Made by a program: the position numbers and the translations under genes. A stretch of DNA of 64,000 nucleotides from Fontisphaera persica (lineage in GTDB: Bacteria > Verrucomicrobiota > Verrucomicrobiia > Limisphaerales > Fontisphaeraceae), in NCBI RefSeq assembly GCF_024832785.1, contig NZ_CP116615.1, positions 4,588,001 through 4,652,000 of the forward strand, read 5' to 3'. Of this stretch, positions 46,617 to 56,039 are shown piece by piece. Position 1 is the stretch's first letter, and the number at the start of each line of letters is the position of its first letter. Under the pieces are notes generated by a model. It was not told the origin of the DNA. It searched no databases and saw only the letters and a list, made by a program, of their open reading frames with translations.

Positions 46617-47939
46617 ATGGACATCAAGCTGCCAAATCTGGGCGAAGGCGCTGAATCGGGCGTGGTGGTCAGCATCCTGGTCAATGTGGGTGACGAGATC
46701 AGCGAGGGCCAAAACATCATTGAGCTGGAGACCGGCAAGGCGGTGGCCTCGATTCCGGCCAGCGCCGGCGGGAAAGTGGAGTCCATCCGCGTGAAGGTGG
46801 GGGATAAAATCACTCCCGGCATGGTGATTTTGACGGTCAGTGGCGCGGGGGCCCCCGCCACCGTTTCGGCCGTTGCGCCGGCGGCGGCCAAACCGCGGGC
46901 CACGGCGGCACGCCCGGCGGCTCCTGTGCCGGCGGAGGAGGTGGCGCCCGTCGAGGAGGAGGAGGGTGAAGCCGAAGCGACCCCCACGGTGGAGAGCACC
47001 GAGCAGTATTTCACGCCGCCCGCCTCGCCCACCATCCGCAAGCTGGCCCGCGAGCTGGGCATTGATTTGCGGCGGGTGAAAGGCTCGCAACACGGCGGGC
47101 GCATTGTGATGGAGGATTTGCGCCGGTACATTCAGGGCCTGATTCGCGCGGCGGAGAAGGGGCGAAGCGCCCCGGCCGCGCCCGCCGCCGCCGGTCCGGC
47201 GGCGGCGCCGGTGAGCATAGACTTTGCGCAATGGGGGCCGGTGACGCGCGCGCCGTTCAGTCCGTTGCGGCAGGTGCTTTCGCGGCGGCTGGTGGAAAGC
47301 GTGAACACGCTGCCGCAGGTGACGCAGTTTGATGAGGCGGACATTACCGGGGTGCTGGCGTTGCGACAGCAGTATGCGGCGGCCTATGAGGCCAAGGGGG
47401 CGCGGCTGACGCTGACCGGTTTTGCGATGATGGCGCTGGTGGCGGTCCTGAAGAAGCATCCCATTTTCAACAGCAGTCTGGATGAGGCCACGCAGGAGAT
47501 TGTGTACAAGAATTATTACCATATTGGGATTGCGGTGGACACCGAGGCGGGGCTGCTGGTGCCGGTGATTCGTGATGCGGACCGCAAGAGTCTGCTGGAG
47601 TTGTCGCTGGCGCTGGTGGAGGTGGCCAACAAGGCGCGGGAGCGGAAGCTGGCGCCGGCGGACATGCAAGGGGGCACCTGCACCATCTCGAATCAAGGCC
47701 CGTTGGGCGGCGGGCATTTTACGCCCATCGTCAACAAGCCGGAGTGCGCCATTCTGGGGCTGGGCCGCGGGGCGTTGAAACCGGTGGTGCAGCCTGAGGG
47801 CTCGCTGGCCCCGCGCACGCTGCTGCCGCTGGCGCTGTCCTATGACCACCGACTGGTGGACGGGGCGCAGGCGGCGCGGTTCATCACGGAATTGCGGGCG
47901 TTGCTGGAGAATTTCCCGGCGGATTGGGTGAAAATTTAA
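46617..47939 (+). CDS. aceF: Dihydrolipoamide acetyltransferase (E2) of a 2-oxoacid dehydrogenase complex
   Basis: The 440-residue protein has one lipoyl domain (ELETGKAVASI, lipoylated Lys near residue 43), a Pro/Ala/Glu-rich hinge with EEVAPVEEEEGEAEA, a peripheral-subunit binding domain (ASPTIRKLARELGIDLRRVKGS), another Ala/Pro hinge, and a catalytic core ending in YDHRLVDGAQAARFI with the HxxxDG motif. The single lipoyl domain and sequence fit the pyruvate or branched-chain class; no E1 genes are adjacent. The E3 gene follows 49 bases downstream. The start ATG is at 46617. Confidence 0.92.
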   Translation: MDIKLPNLGEGAESGVVVSILVNVGDEISEGQNIIELETGKAVASIPASAGGKVESIRVKVGDKITPGMVILTVSGAGAPATVSAVAPAAAKPRATAARPAAPVPAEEVAPVEEEEGEAEATPTVESTEQYFTPPASPTIRKLARELGIDLRRVKGSQHGGRIVMEDLRRYIQGLIRAAEKGRSAPAAPAAAGPAAAPVSIDFAQWGPVTRAPFSPLRQVLSRRLVESVNTLPQVTQFDEADITGVLALRQQYAAAYEAKGARLTLTGFAMMALVAVLKKHPIFNSSLDEATQEIVYKNYYHIGIAVDTEAGLLVPVIRDADRKSLLELSLALVEVANKARERKLAPADMQGGTCTISNQGPLGGGHFTPIVNKPECAILGLGRGALKPVVQPEGSLAPRTLLPLALSYDHRLVDGAQAARFITELRALLENFPADWVKI

Positions 47940-47988
47940 TCCGCGAGCCAACCAACCGGCCATCGCAAGCGATGGCGTGTTTCACTTT

Positions 47989-49419
47989 ATGGAACCTATC
48001 AAGACTGATTTGGTCGTCCTGGGCGCCGGCCCGGGCGGATATGCGGCGGCGTTTTACGCTGCGGATTTGGGCAAGAAGGTCATTCTGGTGGACCAATCGC
48101 CGCGGCTGGGCGGGGTGTGCCTGAATGAAGGGTGCATCCCCTCCAAGGCCTTGTTGCACGCCACCAAGGTGCTGACGGAGGCGAAAACCTTTGCCGAACA
48201 CGGCATTGTTTTTGGCGAGCCGCGCATTGACGTGGGCAAACTGCGGGCCTGGAAGGATTCCGTGTTGCAGCGGCTGGGCAATGGCGTGGCGAGCCTGGCC
48301 AAAATGCGGCAGGTGACGGTCATGACGGGGCGGGGGTATTTTGAAAGCTCGGATTTGTTGCGGGTGGAGACACCCGAGGGGCAGAAGTTTCTGACCTATG
48401 ACAAAGCCATCATCGCCGTGGGCAGCAAACCGGCCATGCCGCGGGCCTTTGATTTGGGGAATCCCCGCGTGATGACCTCGCGCGAGGCGCTGGAATTGCC
48501 GGACATTCCGCCGGACTTGCTGGTGATTGGGGGCGGTTACATCGGCATGGAGCTGGGGACGGTGTATGCGGCGCTGGGCAGCCGCGTGACGGTGGTGGAG
48601 GCGCTGGACAACATTTTGTCGGGCGCGGACCCGGACCTGGCGCGTCCGGTGGTCAACTATGCGAAAAAGAATTTCCGGGAGCTGCGCGTGAAGACCCGCG
48701 TGCTGGACATGTCCACCGCCGGCAAACAAATCCGCGTCCTGATGGACGTGAACGGCGAGCGGGTGGAGGAGCTGTACGACCGCGTGCTGGTTTCGGTGGG
48801 CCGCGTGCCCAACGGCGAGGATATTGGGCTGGAAAACACGCGGGTCATTCGTGATGAAAAGGGATTCATCAAGGTCAACGAGCGGATGGAGACGACCGAC
48901 CCGAAGTTGCTGGCCATTGGCGACATCGCGGGCGGGGTGCTGCTGGCGCACAAGGCCCACAAGGAGGCGCGGGTGGCGGTGGAAAGCCTCTGCGGCGAGG
49001 CCAGCGTGTTCAAGGATGTGGTCATTCCGGCGGTGGTCTTCACCGAGCCGGAGCTGGCGTGGTGCGGGTTGACGGAGGAGGAAGCGCGGCAGAAGGGCAT
49101 CAAGGTGGAGGTGGCCAAGTTCCCGTGGGCGGCCAGCGGGCGGGCGATGACCTTCGACAAGACGGAGGGAATGACCAAGTTGATTATTGACCCGGAGAGC
49201 GAGCGCATTTTGGGGGCGGGGATTGTGGGGCACGGGGCCGGGGAATTGATTGCCGAAGGGGTGCTGGCGGTGGAAATGGGAGCCACGGCGCATGATTTGG
49301 CGGCGTGCATCCATCCGCATCCAACGCTTTCGGAAACGTTCATGGAAGCGGCCGAAGTCTTTTACGGCTATGCCACGCACGCCTATTCGCGGCGGAAACG
49401 GCATGCGGAAGCGTCGTAA
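47989..49419 (+). CDS. lpd: Dihydrolipoyl dehydrogenase (E3)
   Basis: The 476-residue flavoprotein has the FAD-binding GAGPGGYAAA (12-21), the redox disulfide LGGVCLNEGCIPSKALL with Cys44 and Cys49, the NAD-binding GGGYIGMELG, the central AIGDIAGGVLLAHKAHKE, and the C-terminal HPHPTLSE that gives the catalytic His-Glu pair. It reoxidises lipoamide on the E2 encoded just upstream. A strong terminator follows the stop codon. Confidence 0.95.
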   Translation: MEPIKTDLVVLGAGPGGYAAAFYAADLGKKVILVDQSPRLGGVCLNEGCIPSKALLHATKVLTEAKTFAEHGIVFGEPRIDVGKLRAWKDSVLQRLGNGVASLAKMRQVTVMTGRGYFESSDLLRVETPEGQKFLTYDKAIIAVGSKPAMPRAFDLGNPRVMTSREALELPDIPPDLLVIGGGYIGMELGTVYAALGSRVTVVEALDNILSGADPDLARPVVNYAKKNFRELRVKTRVLDMSTAGKQIRVLMDVNGERVEELYDRVLVSVGRVPNGEDIGLENTRVIRDEKGFIKVNERMETTDPKLLAIGDIAGGVLLAHKAHKEARVAVESLCGEASVFKDVVIPAVVFTEPELAWCGLTEEEARQKGIKVEVAKFPWAASGRAMTFDKTEGMTKLIIDPESERILGAGIVGHGAGELIAEGVLAVEMGATAHDLAACIHPHPTLSETFMEAAEVFYGYATHAYSRRKRHAEAS

Positions 49420-49437
49420 AGGCGGCGGTGCAGGCAA

Positions 49438-49470
49438 CAGGTCGGTCCCCGGACCGGCCTGATTTTTTTT
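49438..49470 (+). terminator. Intrinsic terminator after lpd
   Basis: A stem (CAGGTCGGTCC with GGACCGGCCTG, one G-U pair) is followed by a T run at 49463-49470. It closes the aceF-lpd unit. Confidence 0.93.
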
Positions 49471-49518
49471 GCATCCGGCCCTGCGAAAGCGTCCAATTTA
49501 TGGTAGGATAAGCGCACG

Positions 49519-50652
49519 ATGAACACATGGCATGGCAGCAAAGTGGGGGCATGGCTGCAGGTTGGGGCAGCCTGCCTGTGGGTGATGGCCGCGCACGCCC
49601 AGACCGCCGATACATGGCCCATGTTTCAAGGCAATCCGGCATTGACCGGCGTGACGTCGGCGCAGTTGCCGGAGCGGCCGGAGCTGTTGTGGACGTTCAA
49701 GGCGGGCGGGGAAATCAAGGGGGCGGCGGCCATAGCCGAGGGCAAGGTTTTCTTCGGGGCGGGCGATGGGGTATTTCACGCGCTGTGGTTGAGCAACGGC
49801 GCGCCGGTGTGGAGTTACAAGGCGAGCAACAGCATTGAAGCGCCGGCGTTGTATCACCAGGGCGTGTTATATTTTGGCGCCTTCGATGGCGCGCTGTACG
49901 CGCTCCGCGCCAGTGATGGGCAAGTGCTCTGGAAGTATCTCACGGAGGAAAAAATCACCGGCGGCGCCAATTATGCCCAGGTGAATGGGCGCACGGTCAT
50001 TTTGGTGGGCAGCCACGACAACCGGCTGCATTGCGTGGACGCCGCCACCGGCAAATCCAACTGGGTGTATGAGACCGGCAATTACATCAACGGGGCGGCG
50101 GCGGTGGCGGATGGGCGCGCGTATTTTGGGGGCTGCGACGCCCTGCTGCACGTGGTGGATTTGCAGAAGGGCGAGAAGATTGCGCAACTGGACGCCACGG
50201 CGTTTGTGCCGGGGTCGGTGGCGGTGAGCGAGAACCGCGCTTATTTGGGGCAGGCGGAGAATGCTTTTTTGTGCATGGACCTCACTCAGCGCACCAATCT
50301 ATGGACCTACCGGCAGCGCAGTTTTGGTTATTTTGGCTCGCCGGCGGTGAAGGGGGACCGGGTGGTGTTTGGGGGGCGTGACCGGCGGGTGCATTGCGTG
50401 GACGCCAAAACGGGCCAGGGCCGGTGGACCTTCTCCACCCGCGGGAAGGTGGATGCCTCGCCGGTGGTGGCGGGGGACAAGGTGGTGGTGGGGTCGGATG
50501 ATGGTTTGGTGTATGTGCTGGCACTGGCCGATGGCCGGCAGCTTTGGAGTTACGAGATTGGGAGGCCGATTAAAGGGGCCGCCGCGGTGGTGGAGGGCCG
50601 TTTTGTGATTGGCGCGGATGACGGCGTGCTGTACTGTTTTGGGGCCAGGTAA
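49519..50652 (+). CDS. Secreted PQQ-type beta-propeller repeat protein
   Basis: The 377-residue protein has a signal peptide (GAWLQVGAACLWVMAAHAQ) and then an eight-bladed propeller of ~40-residue repeats: GAAAIAEGKVFFGAGDGVFHAL, APALYHQGVLYFGAFDGALYAL, GAAAVADGRAYFGGCDALLHVV and so on, each with W-x-Y or L-W-x-Y. No quinone-dehydrogenase active-site motif is visible, so it is likely a binding or assembly propeller (BamB-like fold). It begins a three-gene secreted operon; the next start lies 12 bases after its stop. Confidence 0.87.
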   Translation: MNTWHGSKVGAWLQVGAACLWVMAAHAQTADTWPMFQGNPALTGVTSAQLPERPELLWTFKAGGEIKGAAAIAEGKVFFGAGDGVFHALWLSNGAPVWSYKASNSIEAPALYHQGVLYFGAFDGALYALRASDGQVLWKYLTEEKITGGANYAQVNGRTVILVGSHDNRLHCVDAATGKSNWVYETGNYINGAAAVADGRAYFGGCDALLHVVDLQKGEKIAQLDATAFVPGSVAVSENRAYLGQAENAFLCMDLTQRTNLWTYRQRSFGYFGSPAVKGDRVVFGGRDRRVHCVDAKTGQGRWTFSTRGKVDASPVVAGDKVVVGSDDGLVYVLALADGRQLWSYEIGRPIKGAAAVVEGRFVIGADDGVLYCFGAR

Positions 50653-50664
50653 ATCTTGCCCCGC

Positions 50665-51984
50665 ATGAAGTCCAGTTGTTTTTTGTGGCTGGGCCTCGCC
50701 TGCGCTGTGCAGGCAGGCCCGCTGGTGATGCTGCCCCCCACGCCCACGGGGCAGTGCCGCGTGGAGGGCGCCTTCACCAACGGCGTGGTGGTGCTGGAGC
50801 AGGCCAGCCGTCTGGAGGCGAATCCCCTCTGGACCCCCCGGCGCAGTTATTACTCGGTGCAGGAGCAATTGGGGCTGCAGTTTACCCTGGAGGGGCCGCA
50901 AGGATTTTATCGTGTGCGCGCGGTGGATTTGTCGGGTGGTGCGGCGGGGTTTGCGCGATTTACCCGTTGTTATTCCATCCTCCAAACCATTGCCGGCGCG
51001 GGCGGCGTGACCACGGCGGATGTGAACAAGTGGCAGCCGGCGTATGAGAATGGGCCGGCCACGGCGGCTCAGCTCTCCCGTCCGCACATGGCGATGGGGG
51101 ATGGTTGGGGCAACATTTACATTGCGGACAAGGACGCGCATGGCATCCGGAAAATCCGGCCGGATGGGACGATTGTGACGGTGGCGGGGACGGGTTTGGC
51201 CGGGCCGAATGCGTGGGGCAACGGGCCGGATTACCTGACCAACGGCACGGCGGTGGCGTTGAGTCATCCCAACGGCTTGTATGTGCTGACTAACGGGGTG
51301 GTTTATATCCTGGACATGGACAATGGAAAAATCCGGCGGCTGGACACGAATGGCATGATGCGGACGGTGTTCACGGACCCCAACGGTCCCATCTTTGGCG
51401 GGCGTGGCTTGTGGGTGAGCGAGGATGAGCAGGTGGTGTATTACTGCACCAGTGACCGGGTGCGGCGGTGGACGGCGGCGGACCAGCAGGTAACGGATTT
51501 TGCGGTGCTGGCGCCGGACTTGGGCAATATCACCATGGACCCGCAGGGGCGGCTGGTGGTGACGGTGCGCGGGCAGCATCTGGTGTACCGCTTTTCCCCC
51601 GACGGCTCGGCGCGTGAAGTCATTGCCGGCAACGGCACCACCGGGTTCATTACCGACGGGATTCCGGCCACCAACTGTCCCTTGTACCAGGTGCGGGGGG
51701 TGGCGTTTCTGCCCACGGGCGCCTTTTTGCTGGCGACGGACCGCGGGAGCCAGGTGGCGTATGTGGATGGCGAGGGCATCATTTACCGGCTGCTCAACGG
51801 CGATGCGGTGAATCAAGCCGGGGAATCCCATGCCGGGGATGGACGGTGGTTTTATGACACGCCCAATGAATACAAGGTGAGCGAGATTCGCGCCATAGCT
51901 TTGGACCCGTTTGGCAACATCCTCATCACGGAGCATGATGCGGGTTACATCCGCATGATTCGATTCCTTCCCTATGATTTCTAA
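50665..51984 (+). CDS. Secreted NHL-repeat beta-propeller protein
   Basis: The 439-residue protein has a signal peptide (FLWLGLACAVQAG) and a linker before the NHL-type propeller. Repeats such as AMGDGWGNIYIADKDAHGIRKIRPDGTIVTVAG and ALDPFGNILITEHDAGYIRMIR have the typical D-x-x-x-N-x-x-Y/L-A-D/E-x-x-N/D pattern with I-R/K-x-I. It binds a partner or ligand; no enzymatic residues. The stop overlaps the next gene's start by 11 bases, so they are coupled. Confidence 0.85.
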   Translation: MKSSCFLWLGLACAVQAGPLVMLPPTPTGQCRVEGAFTNGVVVLEQASRLEANPLWTPRRSYYSVQEQLGLQFTLEGPQGFYRVRAVDLSGGAAGFARFTRCYSILQTIAGAGGVTTADVNKWQPAYENGPATAAQLSRPHMAMGDGWGNIYIADKDAHGIRKIRPDGTIVTVAGTGLAGPNAWGNGPDYLTNGTAVALSHPNGLYVLTNGVVYILDMDNGKIRRLDTNGMMRTVFTDPNGPIFGGRGLWVSEDEQVVYYCTSDRVRRWTAADQQVTDFAVLAPDLGNITMDPQGRLVVTVRGQHLVYRFSPDGSAREVIAGNGTTGFITDGIPATNCPLYQVRGVAFLPTGAFLLATDRGSQVAYVDGEGIIYRLLNGDAVNQAGESHAGDGRWFYDTPNEYKVSEIRAIALDPFGNILITEHDAGYIRMIRFLPYDF

Positions 51985-52903
51985 CGCAAGCTTTCGGGCT
52001 CTGGCCCTGCGTGGTCTGAGCATGCTGGTGGGATGCTTTTGCGCGCTGGGCTGGCTGGCCGCCGGGCAGACCAACCCTGCGGGGCCGGCGTCGGCCGCTG
52101 AGACAAATCAGCCGGTCCTTACGCCGGTGGCGGACGAGGAGTTTTTTGGGTGGCTTTTGGGCTTGGGGGCGGACAGCAACAAGGTGGCGCAATTGCGGCA
52201 GGCCGCCGACACGCAAAGGTATTGGGGATGGTTTCGGGACCGGCCGCTGGCCGTGCGGCAGCCGGAGCAACTCCTGAACGGCAGGGATTTGGCGGCGTTT
52301 TATCCGTGGCTGGAGCGGGAGGGCACCTTTGCGGATAGGGAGGGAGTATTCACGTTGACCAATGGCCTGTTGCGCATCAGCGGCCAGCGCACGGGCTACC
52401 TGGCCACCCGCCGGAGTTACTCCAATTATCGGCTGGTGGCCGAGTTCAAGTGGGGGGAGGCCACGTGGGGGCGGCGGAAGGAGCGCACGCGCAACAGTGG
52501 TTTGTGCATTCATGGCGTGGGGGAGGACAAGGTGTGGATGCGCTCCATTGAAATCCAGATTGCCGAGGGGCAGACGGGGGATGTGGTGGTGTTGGAGGGG
52601 GCCAAATTGACGGTGGACGGCCAGACCAAGGTGCGGAGTTATGACACGTTCAAGCGCCCCGGCTCCGAGCAGGTGGTGGACAAGACCGGCTTCCGCGGCA
52701 AGGAAGATTTGGAAAAACCGCATGGCGAATGGAATACGCTGGAGGTGATTGCGCTGGGGGCCACGTTGAGAGTGAAGGTGAATGACACGCCGGTGTTGGC
52801 CGGGGAATCGGCCTATCCCAGTGCGGGGCGCATTTATCTGCAAAGCAACGGGGCGGAAATCTTTTTCCGGCGGCTGGATGTTTATCCGGTGGCGGGGGAA
52901 TGA
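51974..52903 (+). CDS. Secreted DUF1080 protein (3-keto-disaccharide hydrolase-like)
   Basis: The 309-residue protein has a signal peptide (GLSMLVGCFCALGWLAAGQT). The beta-sandwich has PEQLLNGRDLAAFYPWL, YLATRRSYSNYRLVAEFKWGE, NSGLCIHGVGEDKVWMRSIEIQIAEGQTGDVVV, HGEWNTLEVIALG and GRIYLQSNGAEIFFRRLDVYP, the DUF1080 pattern. It is a different subtype from the gene at 6199, with an extra N-terminal region. It closes the secreted operon with the two propeller genes. The family hydrolyses 3-keto-glycosides. Confidence 0.87.
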   Translation: MISNASFRALALRGLSMLVGCFCALGWLAAGQTNPAGPASAAETNQPVLTPVADEEFFGWLLGLGADSNKVAQLRQAADTQRYWGWFRDRPLAVRQPEQLLNGRDLAAFYPWLEREGTFADREGVFTLTNGLLRISGQRTGYLATRRSYSNYRLVAEFKWGEATWGRRKERTRNSGLCIHGVGEDKVWMRSIEIQIAEGQTGDVVVLEGAKLTVDGQTKVRSYDTFKRPGSEQVVDKTGFRGKEDLEKPHGEWNTLEVIALGATLRVKVNDTPVLAGESAYPSAGRIYLQSNGAEIFFRRLDVYPVAGE

Positions 52904-52951
52904 GGTTGCCGGCCGGCGGGGGGGCAGGGGGCTGGCTGGGCGCTTTTCAGC

Positions 52952-52983
52952 AAAGAAAAAGGCCGGGCCTGACAGGCCCGGCC
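52952..52983 (-). terminator. Intrinsic terminator after xylA
   Basis: On the minus strand a near-perfect 11-bp inverted repeat (GGCCGGGCCTG with CAGGCCCGGCC, 52961-52983) is followed by TTTTTCTTT (52952-52960). It lies 41 bases after the xylA stop and may also stop the convergent DUF1080 transcript. Confidence 0.9.
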
Positions 52984-53023
52984 GTGTGGTTAAAGGGAGG
53001 TTTCCCGGCGAGAAGAGGCAACC

Positions 53024-54340
53024 TCAGATGAACTCGTTGATGAGATTTTCCAGGTATTCCTGGCGGCCGCTGGTGTTGGGGGCCGCCTCGCCTTTCTTGA
53101 GCATGTAGGCTTCCAATTCCTCGAAGCCCACTTCACCCTTTTCGATTTTGGCGCCGATGCCGGAATCCCAGGAGCTGTAACGCTGTTTGACAAATTCCGC
53201 CAGGCGGCCGTCTTTGCGGATGGCGGCGGCGATTTTGAGGCCGCGCGCAAAGGCGTCCATGCCGCCGATGTGGGCGTGGAAGAGATCAATCGGCTCGAAG
53301 CTTTCACGGCGGACTTTGGCGTCGAAGTTCACGCCGCCGGTGGTGAAGCCGCCATATTTGAGGATGGTCAGCATGATCTGGGTGGTCAGATATACGCTGG
53401 TGGGGAACTGGTCGGTGTCCCAGCCCAGCAGCTCGTCGCCAGTGTTGGCGTCAATGGAGCCGAGGGCGCCCGCTGCGCCGGCCACTTCCAGCTCGTGCTG
53501 CATGGTGTGCCCGGCGAGGGTGGCGTGGTTGGTTTCGAGGTTCAGCTTCAGGTGGTCCTTCAGGCCGTACTCGCGCAGGAAGTTCAAGCAGGCGGCGGCA
53601 TCGGAATCGTACTGGTGCTTGGTGGGTTCCTTGGGTTTGGGCTCGATGTAGAACTGTCCCTGGAAGCCGATTTTCTTTTTGTAGTCCACGGCCATGTGCA
53701 GGAATTTGGCGAGGTGCTCAAGCTCCCGCTTCATGTCGGTGTTGTAGAGAGTGGAGTAGCCTTCGCGGCCGCCCCAGAAGACGTAGCCCGCGCCGCCGAG
53801 CTCATGGGTGACTTCGAGGCATTTCTTGACCTGCGCGGCGGCGTAGGCAAACACATCGGCGTTGCAACTGGTGGCGGCGCCGTGGACGTAGCGCGGATGG
53901 GCAAACAGGCAGGCCGTGCCCCACAGCAGTTTGATGCCGGTGCGCTGCTGTTCCTCTTTGAGCACCTTGACGACGGCATCCAGGTTCTTATTGGTTTCGC
54001 GCAGGTTTTTTCCCTCCGGCGCCACGTCGCGGTCATGGAAGGCATAGAAGGGCGCCTGCAATTTTTGCATGAACTCGAAGGCGACCCGCACGCGGCGCTG
54101 GGCGTTTTTGAGCGAGTCTGTGCCGTCGTCCCAGGGCCGGATCATGGTGCCGGCGCCAAATGGGTCCACGCCGCGCCCGCGGAAGGTGTGCCAGTACACC
54201 ACCGAGAAACGGAGGTGTTCCTTCATGGTTTTCCCTTCCACCACCTCGTCCGGATTGTAATACTTGAATGCCAGCGGGTTTTTGGATTTGGGGCCTTCGT
54301 ATTCGATTTTCTTGATTTGAGGAAATGCAGCAGAAGCCAT
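53024..54340 (-). CDS. xylA: Xylose isomerase
   Basis: The 438-residue TIM-barrel enzyme has the active-site [10 protein letters not shown] (His102, Asp105), [30 protein letters not shown], the metal-binding [19 protein letters not shown] and [14 protein letters not shown], and [13 protein letters not shown]. It converts D-xylose to D-xylulose. It starts at a clear ATG; transcription is divergent from the sulfatase gene. No xylulokinase gene is adjacent. Confidence 0.96.
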   Translation of the reverse strand: MASAAFPQIKKIEYEGPKSKNPLAFKYYNPDEVVEGKTMKEHLRFSVVYWHTFRGRGVDPFGAGTMIRPWDDGTDSLKNAQRRVRVAFEFMQKLQAPFYAFHDRDVAPEGKNLRETNKNLDAVVKVLKEEQQRTGIKLLWGTACLFAHPRYVHGAATSCNADVFAYAAAQVKKCLEVTHELGGAGYVFWGGREGYSTLYNTDMKRELEHLAKFLHMAVDYKKKIGFQGQFYIEPKPKEPTKHQYDSDAAACLNFLREYGLKDHLKLNLETNHATLAGHTMQHELEVAGAAGALGSIDANTGDELLGWDTDQFPTSVYLTTQIMLTILKYGGFTTGGVNFDAKVRRESFEPIDLFHAHIGGMDAFARGLKIAAAIRKDGRLAEFVKQRYSSWDSGIGAKIEKGEVGFEELEAYMLKKGEAAPNTSGRQEYLENLINEFI

Positions 54341-54474
54341 AAGGGAATCCGTTCAGTTAAGGTTGGTTTTTTTACGTTGCACGGCCTTTTGCTAATGCAA
54401 ATCGCAGGCGCGCGCAAGCGATTTATCACGCCGCCGGTGTCCGAAGCCTTCCCGTGCCCTGCCCGCGGGGGCGG

Positions 54475-54503
54475 GATTTTGTTTTTGCGGTTTTGCCTAT
54501 AAT
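54475..54503 (+). promoter_or_regulatory. Possible promoter of the sulfatase gene
   Basis: A perfect -10 hexamer TATAAT (54498-54503) lies 24 bases before the ATG. The -35 region at proper spacing (GATTTT) is poor, so it could be an activator-dependent promoter. Confidence 0.35.
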
Positions 54504-54526
54504 GCAAATAATGCCCCCGGAAATCC

Positions 54527-56038
54527 ATGAAACGAAAACTCCTGTTTCCGGCGTTGGTTTTGGTGGCTGGTTTGACCTGGGCTTTGGCTGCCGCTGAGGG
54601 CCGGGCGCCCGTTTCCGCGCTGGCCGGCCGCCGGCCCAACATCATTCTTATCCTGACTGATGACCAGGGTTACGGCGATATGTCCTGCCACGGTAATCCT
54701 GTCCTGAAAACCCCCAATTTGGACCGCCTGCATGCTGAAGGCCGCCGGTTTCTGGATTTCTTGGTCAGCCCCACCTGCTCGCCCACCCGGGCTGCGATTT
54801 TAACGGGCCGGCATGAATTCAAATCGGGCGTCACCCATACCATTTATGAGCGCGAGCGCCTGGCTCCGGGCGCCGTCACGCTGGCGGAGCTGCTGCGGCA
54901 GGCGGGATACCAGACGGGCATTTTTGGCAAGTGGCATCTGGGGGATGAGCGTGAGTACTGGCCGGACCGGCGCGGGTTTGGGGAGTTTTTTATTCATGGG
55001 GCGGGGGGCATCGGGCAGACCTACCCCGGCAGTTGCGGCGACGCGCCGGACAACAGTTATTTCAGCCCGGTGATATTGCACAATGGGCGCTTTGTCAAAA
55101 CCACCGGGTATTGCACGGATGTCTTTTTTACGCGGGCCATCACCTGGATGGACGAGGCGCGCCGGCACGGCCCGTTTTTTACCATGATTACGCCTAATGC
55201 CCCCCATACCCCCTTGGACGTGCCAGCCGAATATGAGGCGCTTTACGCCGGGCGGGTGCCCACGAATGTGGCCAAATTCTTTGGCATGATTGCCAATCTG
55301 GATGACAACGTGGGCCGGCTGCTGGCGCGGCTGCAGGTGTGGGGATTGGAGCGCGACACGTTAATCATTTTCATGAATGACAACGGCGGGACGCAGGGGG
55401 TGTCTGTTTTTAATGCGGGGATGCGCGGCCAGAAGGGCACGCCGTGGTGGGGCGGGGTGCGGGCGGCATCGTTTTGGCGCTGGCCGGGCGTGCTGCCGCC
55501 AGGGGACATCGCGCCGCTGGCGGCGCACGTGGACATCATGCCCACGTTGCTGGAAATCGCCGGGGCAAAAGTGCCGGCGGCCGTGGCCCGTCAATGGGAC
55601 GGGCGCAGTTTGGCGCCGCTGCTGCTGAATCCCGCGGCGCCGTGGCCGGATCGTTTCCTCGTCACCCATCTCGGGCGATGGCCCACCGGGAAGGCCGCCG
55701 GAGCCAAGTATAGCCAATGCAGCGTGCGTTACGGCCCGTACCAGTTGGTGAGCGCAGGCAAGACGGCGGGCACATGGGAGTTGTACGATTTGCGCGCGGA
55801 CCCCGGCCAGACCCGCAACCTGGCGCAGCAACAACCGGAGGTGGTGGAGAAGATGGCCGCGTTTTATGACCGGTGGTGGGAGGAAATCCAGCCGTGCCTG
55901 GTGAATGAAATGGCGGTCGGGCCGAAGATTAACCCCTTCAAGGAGCTGTACTGGCGGCAGTTCGGCGGCGAGCCCACGGCGGCCTTGTTGCAGCAGATGA
56001 ATCCGCAGCTCAAGTTTGCCCCCGCGAGCGGCCGGTGA
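54527..56038 (+). CDS. Secreted type I sulfatase
   Basis: The 503-residue protein has a signal peptide (LFPALVLVAGLTWALAAA). The sulfatase fold is clear: LTDDQGYGDMSCHGNP (metal-binding Asp45 and Asp46), PTCSPTRAAILTGRHEF with the CxPxR motif (Cys84) that must be converted to formylglycine, IFGKWHLGDE, and NDNGG for metal coordination. It releases sulfate from sulfated glycans or sterols outside the cytoplasm. It needs a formylglycine-generating enzyme; the FGE-fold protein in this window seems not to be one. It converges on an ABC permease gene with one base between stops. Confidence 0.94.
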   Translation: MKRKLLFPALVLVAGLTWALAAAEGRAPVSALAGRRPNIILILTDDQGYGDMSCHGNPVLKTPNLDRLHAEGRRFLDFLVSPTCSPTRAAILTGRHEFKSGVTHTIYERERLAPGAVTLAELLRQAGYQTGIFGKWHLGDEREYWPDRRGFGEFFIHGAGGIGQTYPGSCGDAPDNSYFSPVILHNGRFVKTTGYCTDVFFTRAITWMDEARRHGPFFTMITPNAPHTPLDVPAEYEALYAGRVPTNVAKFFGMIANLDDNVGRLLARLQVWGLERDTLIIFMNDNGGTQGVSVFNAGMRGQKGTPWWGGVRAASFWRWPGVLPPGDIAPLAAHVDIMPTLLEIAGAKVPAAVARQWDGRSLAPLLLNPAAPWPDRFLVTHLGRWPTGKAAGAKYSQCSVRYGPYQLVSAGKTAGTWELYDLRADPGQTRNLAQQQPEVVEKMAAFYDRWWEEIQPCLVNEMAVGPKINPFKELYWRQFGGEPTAALLQQMNPQLKFAPASGR

Positions 56039-56039
56039 A

